DNA of 39,150 bases from JAGOUU01 sp964609155 (GTDB lineage: Bacteria; Pseudomonadota; Gammaproteobacteria; JAGOUU01), in contig CAZSRF010000022.1 in NCBI GenBank assembly GCA_964609155.1, forward strand, positions 1-39,150, in the 5' to 3' direction. A model generated the notes under the pieces. The model saw nothing but the letters and a program-made list of their open reading frames with translations. It had not been told where the DNA came from and did no database searches. Every line of letters starts with the position of its first letter. Position 1 is the stretch's first letter. A program made the position numbers and the translations under genes. This document shows positions 36,446 to 39,150 of the stretch, piece after piece.

Positions 36446-37319
36446 TAATTGCCAGCCTAATTTCAAATTAGATAATCATAAAAACCAACAATCTTTGGCT
36501 TTTGCTTTGTTTATTACTTTAGGTTATTCATTTGTAGAAGCTGCGGTAGGCTACTGGTCAGGATCATTAGCTTTATTATCAGATGCGGGGCATATGTTAA
36601 CAGATGCCACAGCTTTATTACTTGCTTTGTTAGCAGGTTACTTCATGCGTAGACCCCCATCCAAAAGACATTCCTATGGGTTTGCAAGGATTGAAGTCGT
36701 GACGGCAGTGATTAATGCTTTATTTATGTTGCTAGTGATCGCGGCAATTGTTTATGAGGCTATTGAAAGACTGCATTATCCTACGGACGTAGATGGTTCT
36801 AGTGTTTTTATTGTAGCTACGATAGGGCTTTTAATTAATTTATTAGTAGCGTTTAAGCTGTCCGGCGCAAGTCATGGGCATGGGCACACTAATTTGAATA
36901 CTCGAGCCGCTTTGGTGCATGTCATAGGAGATTTACTTGGATCAGTTGCTGCTATTTTAGCAGGGGGTATTATCTATTTTACAGGTTGGATGCCAATAGA
37001 TCCTATCTTATCGATGGTAATTTGTATTATTGTGATTCGTTCAGTGTATCACTTATTAAAAGAAAGTTTTTTAGTTTTAATGGAGGGAGTCCCTGAACAT
37101 ATAGATTTACGAGAAATTAATAAATTTTTGGGCGGCTTATCAAATATTATTGATGTCAGTGATCTTCATGTATGGAATCTCTCGTCGGGATATATAGCTT
37201 TAACAGCTCATGTAAAGATAAAGAATCTAGCAGCATGGCCTGCAGTTCTGCAAGAGGCTAAATCTGGATTATTAAATCATTATGGAATTGAGCATATTAC
37301 TATTCAGGCTGAAATGTAG
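36438..37319 (+). CDS. CDF-family zinc/metal efflux transporter (ZitB-like)
   Basis: This cation diffusion facilitator exports zinc or related divalent metals across the inner membrane in exchange for protons. The 293-aa protein has six membrane helices and a C-terminal cytoplasmic domain. Metal-site residues of the ZitB/CzcD type are visible: His52 and Asp56 in SDAGHMLTDA on helix 2, and His161 and Asp165 in HVIGDLLGS on helix 5. A short His-rich loop SHGHGH (145-150) lies between helices 4 and 5. The C-terminal domain shows VSDLHVWNLSSGYIALTAH. It overlaps the epimerase by eight bases, an unusual partner for LPS genes; the coupling may be only positional. The exact metal is not readable. 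Confidence 0.93.
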   Translation: MTNNCQPNFKLDNHKNQQSLAFALFITLGYSFVEAAVGYWSGSLALLSDAGHMLTDATALLLALLAGYFMRRPPSKRHSYGFARIEVVTAVINALFMLLVIAAIVYEAIERLHYPTDVDGSSVFIVATIGLLINLLVAFKLSGASHGHGHTNLNTRAALVHVIGDLLGSVAAILAGGIIYFTGWMPIDPILSMVICIIVIRSVYHLLKESFLVLMEGVPEHIDLREINKFLGGLSNIIDVSDLHVWNLSSGYIALTAHVKIKNLAAWPAVLQEAKSGLLNHYGIEHITIQAEM

Positions 37320-37358
37320 CAATATCTAGACAGTTTTAATTTTTAATAAGGCGTATGT

Positions 37359-38654
37359 GTGTTAAATATTACAGTAGTTTTTTTATTAAGCATTTTAGTC
37401 TTATTAGGTCTAATTATTTTTATGTTAATTACTCGTGTTTTTAAACTAGAAAAGCAAAATATCATTATAATCTCTGAAGCTAAGCAATTAGAAGTATCAG
37501 AGCAATATCTAAAAAGTGAATTTGAAAACTACACAAATAAAATAGTTAATATTAAAGCAGAAAATTTAGAACGTGAAACTAAGGCTAATATCAATAGTGT
37601 TATCTTACCTCTTAAAGAAAAGATTGCTGAATTTCAACAAAAAGTCGAGCAAACTTATCAAAGTGAATCAAGGGAAATTTTCTCATTAAAAAATGAGCTT
37701 AATAAATTAATACTTAATAATATTACTATAACTAAAGAAACCGAAAATCTTACTAAAGCTCTAAAAGGTGATACTAGAGTGCAAGGGATCTGGGGGGAGT
37801 TAATTTTAGAGAAGATACTGGCAAATTCAGGTTTGAGAAAAGGTGAAGAATATATTACACAAGGAAGAGATTTAAAATTAAAGTCAGAGGATAACAAAAC
37901 ATTAAAACCAGATGTAATCATTAATTTACCAGATAATAAGCAGTTAATTATAGACTCTAAAGTAAGTTTGACCCACTACGAGCAGTATATAACAGCCTTG
38001 GGTGAAGAGGATAAACAAGCAGCACAAAATAACTTAAATTTATTTATCAAATCAATACAAAATCATATTAGCAATTTAAGTAATAAAAAATATCAATACT
38101 TGGAAAAATTAAGCACACCGGATTTTGTCATGCTTTTTTTACCTATTGAAGGTGCTTTTTCTTTAGCTATTCAAACTATGCCAGAATTACTAATGGAAGC
38201 TTGGCATAGTAAAGTAGTTATAGTAAGCCCGACAACATTATTAGCTACTTTAAAAACTGTAGACAGTATTTGGCGAGTTGAAAAACAGAATAAAAATGCG
38301 GTCTTAATTGCTAAAGAATCTGGATTATTATACGACAAATTAGTATCTTTCACCGAGGATCTGACAAAAATAGGTATGGCTATAAGTAAAGCTGATGAAG
38401 CTTATCATCTGGCTATTAATAAATTGGCCTCAGGTCGTGGAAATATTATTAGTAAATCTGAGAAAATACGTGAACTAGGCGCGAAAGTATCTAAAAAATT
38501 TGGTAATGAATGGCAATTAGAAAATATAAAAACTAATAAATCTGATAGTGATAGTTATGATACAGATGATTCCCATGATACAAATAGCAGTGGTTGTGTT
38601 AATCGCAATGTTGTTACTGAAAATGACATGGTCAGCATTGAAACTGATGGTTAA
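37359..38654 (+). CDS. rmuC: RmuC family DNA recombination-limiting protein
   Basis: RmuC is a predicted nuclease-like protein that limits recombination at inverted repeats; its mechanism is poorly known. The 431-aa protein starts at GTG 37359 with an AAGG site eight bases upstream. Residues ~3-23 form a membrane helix, ~30-130 a long coiled coil, and ~135-380 the RmuC core, with VQGIWGELILEKIL, the PDVIINLPDNKQLIIDSKVSLTHYE nuclease-like strand region, and FLPIEGAF. The last ~35 residues are Ser/Asp-rich and unlike the family, with repeated DSDSYDTDDSHDT-type sequence. It lies 39 bp after the CDF gene and overlaps the following gene by eight bases. Confidence 0.93.
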   Translation: MLNITVVFLLSILVLLGLIIFMLITRVFKLEKQNIIIISEAKQLEVSEQYLKSEFENYTNKIVNIKAENLERETKANINSVILPLKEKIAEFQQKVEQTYQSESREIFSLKNELNKLILNNITITKETENLTKALKGDTRVQGIWGELILEKILANSGLRKGEEYITQGRDLKLKSEDNKTLKPDVIINLPDNKQLIIDSKVSLTHYEQYITALGEEDKQAAQNNLNLFIKSIQNHISNLSNKKYQYLEKLSTPDFVMLFLPIEGAFSLAIQTMPELLMEAWHSKVVIVSPTTLLATLKTVDSIWRVEKQNKNAVLIAKESGLLYDKLVSFTEDLTKIGMAISKADEAYHLAINKLASGRGNIISKSEKIRELGAKVSKKFGNEWQLENIKTNKSDSDSYDTDDSHDTNSSGCVNRNVVTENDMVSIETDG

Positions 38655-39030
38655 AATATTTTTAATAGGATATTTGATTTATTTGTTAATGCAAATAACA
38701 TCTAGTTATGCCCAAGAGCAATATGAACCACTGTTGTTTGCAGAACAAATGGAGTATTTTAAACATCAATCGCAAAACTCGCAAAATAAGGTTGAACAAT
38801 TAGTTGAGCAGGAACAAGAGACAGAATTAAATCAAAATACTAGTGTTAATGTTAATTCAGAAACTAATAATGCTCTTAACTCTGCCCAATCATATAAAAA
38901 TTTATTAGAAGATGGTGTAACTCAAGGACGTCAATTGCGCAACTTTTATGAATCGACAAATAATACGGCGTCCCCTGCTCAAAAGTCTATGCCAATGATG
39001 ATCTTACCGCTCGAGGAATATGACAATTAA
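38647..39030 (+). CDS. small exported hypothetical protein, 127 aa
   Basis: I do not recognise it. From ATG 38647, which overlaps the rmuC stop by eight bases, the protein begins with a signal-peptide-like MVKIFLIGYLIYLLMQ and an SSYA site with predicted cleavage before Gln. A longer reading from 38548 is possible but lies wholly inside rmuC and adds a second, unneeded hydrophobic stretch. The mature part is ~105 residues, Gln/Glu/Asn-rich with a short helical coiled-coil-like segment (about residues 20-60) and no cysteines, ending in SMPMMILPLEEYDN. The eight-base overlap repeats the pattern of the genes before it, supporting co-translation. A periplasmic or secreted role is inferred only from the signal sequence. 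Confidence 0.68.
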   Translation: MVKIFLIGYLIYLLMQITSSYAQEQYEPLLFAEQMEYFKHQSQNSQNKVEQLVEQEQETELNQNTSVNVNSETNNALNSAQSYKNLLEDGVTQGRQLRNFYESTNNTASPAQKSMPMMILPLEEYDN

Positions 39031-39040
39031 CATTTACCAC

Positions 39041-39144
39041 CACTATGCATGGGAGGATAGGGGCCGGTGAACGCCCACCAATTAACCATCCTGGAGTAAC
39101 CCTTCAGCCATAGTGAGTTTGTTTTCTTCCCCTTTTAGGGGAAG
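39041..39144. other. hairpin-rich non-coding DNA at the right edge
   Basis: CACTATG (39041-39047) pairs with CATAGTG (39109-39115). Nested inside are AGGAT/ATCCT (39054-39058 with 39088-39092) and GGTG/CACC (39066-39069 with 39076-39079). A separate perfect hairpin follows, CTTCCCC (39126-39132) and GGGGAAG (39138-39144) with a TTTTA loop. The stretch is clearly more G+C-rich than the genes. It could be a palindromic repeat cut by the window edge, or a structured RNA; I matched it to no known RNA family. Confidence 0.45.
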
Positions 39145-39150
39145 TGGCGA

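Noticed and set aside
38548..38646. A longer N-terminal reading of the last small gene, inside rmuC.
   Set aside because: It adds a Met/Ile-rich stretch from the antisense-frame reading of the rmuC Ser/Asp tail, and the ATG at 38647 starts directly at a signal peptide with the locally common eight-base overlap.
39041..39144. The right-edge hairpins as RNase P RNA, 4.5S RNA or tmRNA.
   Set aside because: None of the conserved core words of these RNAs that I know is present.

Overview
The window is AT-rich, by eye roughly two-thirds A+T, and densely coded. Gene content and order point to a gammaproteobacterium: grpE-dnaK-dnaJ-carA-carB-greA, gshB divergent from a pilG/chpA chemosensory cluster, epmB divergent from efp, groES-groEL, and a waaG-waaP LPS-core operon. 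A eukaryote-like ubiquitin-fold/Sel1 protein, a palindromic repeat with a GTCATTGCGA core and a slimmed pilus chemosensory system suggest a host-associated lineage, possibly Legionellales-like. That placement is inference; no rRNA or tRNA marker is present.

Layout. 1-3.2 kb: an unrecognised protein, a solitary CheW-like adaptor, a POT-family peptide transporter and a small XRE regulator. 3.4-13.6 kb: trmB, the heat-shock genes grpE, dnaK and dnaJ, carbamoyl-phosphate synthase (carA, carB), greA and an orphan XRE antitoxin-like gene. 13.6-17.3 kb: an ApbE-type flavin transferase, an Asn/Ser/Thr-rich exported protein with 51-bp tandem repeats, a ~259-bp inverted-repeat element, and gshB. 17.3-26.3 kb: a type IV pilus sensory block with PilG, a PilJ-like receptor lacking a signalling tail, a ChpA-type hybrid kinase and a convergent PilY1. 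26.5-29.3 kb: the ubiquitin-like/Sel1 protein, epmB and efp. 29.3-31.6 kb: groES-groEL with promoter and terminator. 31.6-39.0 kb: a tightly packed, mostly overlapping gene string: CHCC zinc-finger protein, waaG, waaP, a double-kinase protein, a WbpP-type epimerase, a CDF metal exporter, rmuC and a small exported protein. The right edge holds unexplained hairpin-rich DNA.

Three chaperone transcription units each carry a textbook sigma-32-type promoter (CTTGAA-like -35, CCCCATnT -10), so the heat-shock regulon can be read directly from sequence. The most unusual gene is at 26519-27508. Its first 50 residues align without gaps to ubiquitin, and six Sel1 repeats follow, which makes it a candidate host-directed effector. 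The second unusual system is the reduced Chp cluster: no pilH or pilI, a receptor without the methyl-accepting hairpin, and PilY1 as immediate neighbour.

Several starts were moved from the longest possible frame to the conserved or better-supported one: dnaK 4966, carB 9380, gshB 17263 (minus strand), PilJ-like 17752, waaP 33021, the epimerase 35408 and the last small gene 38647.
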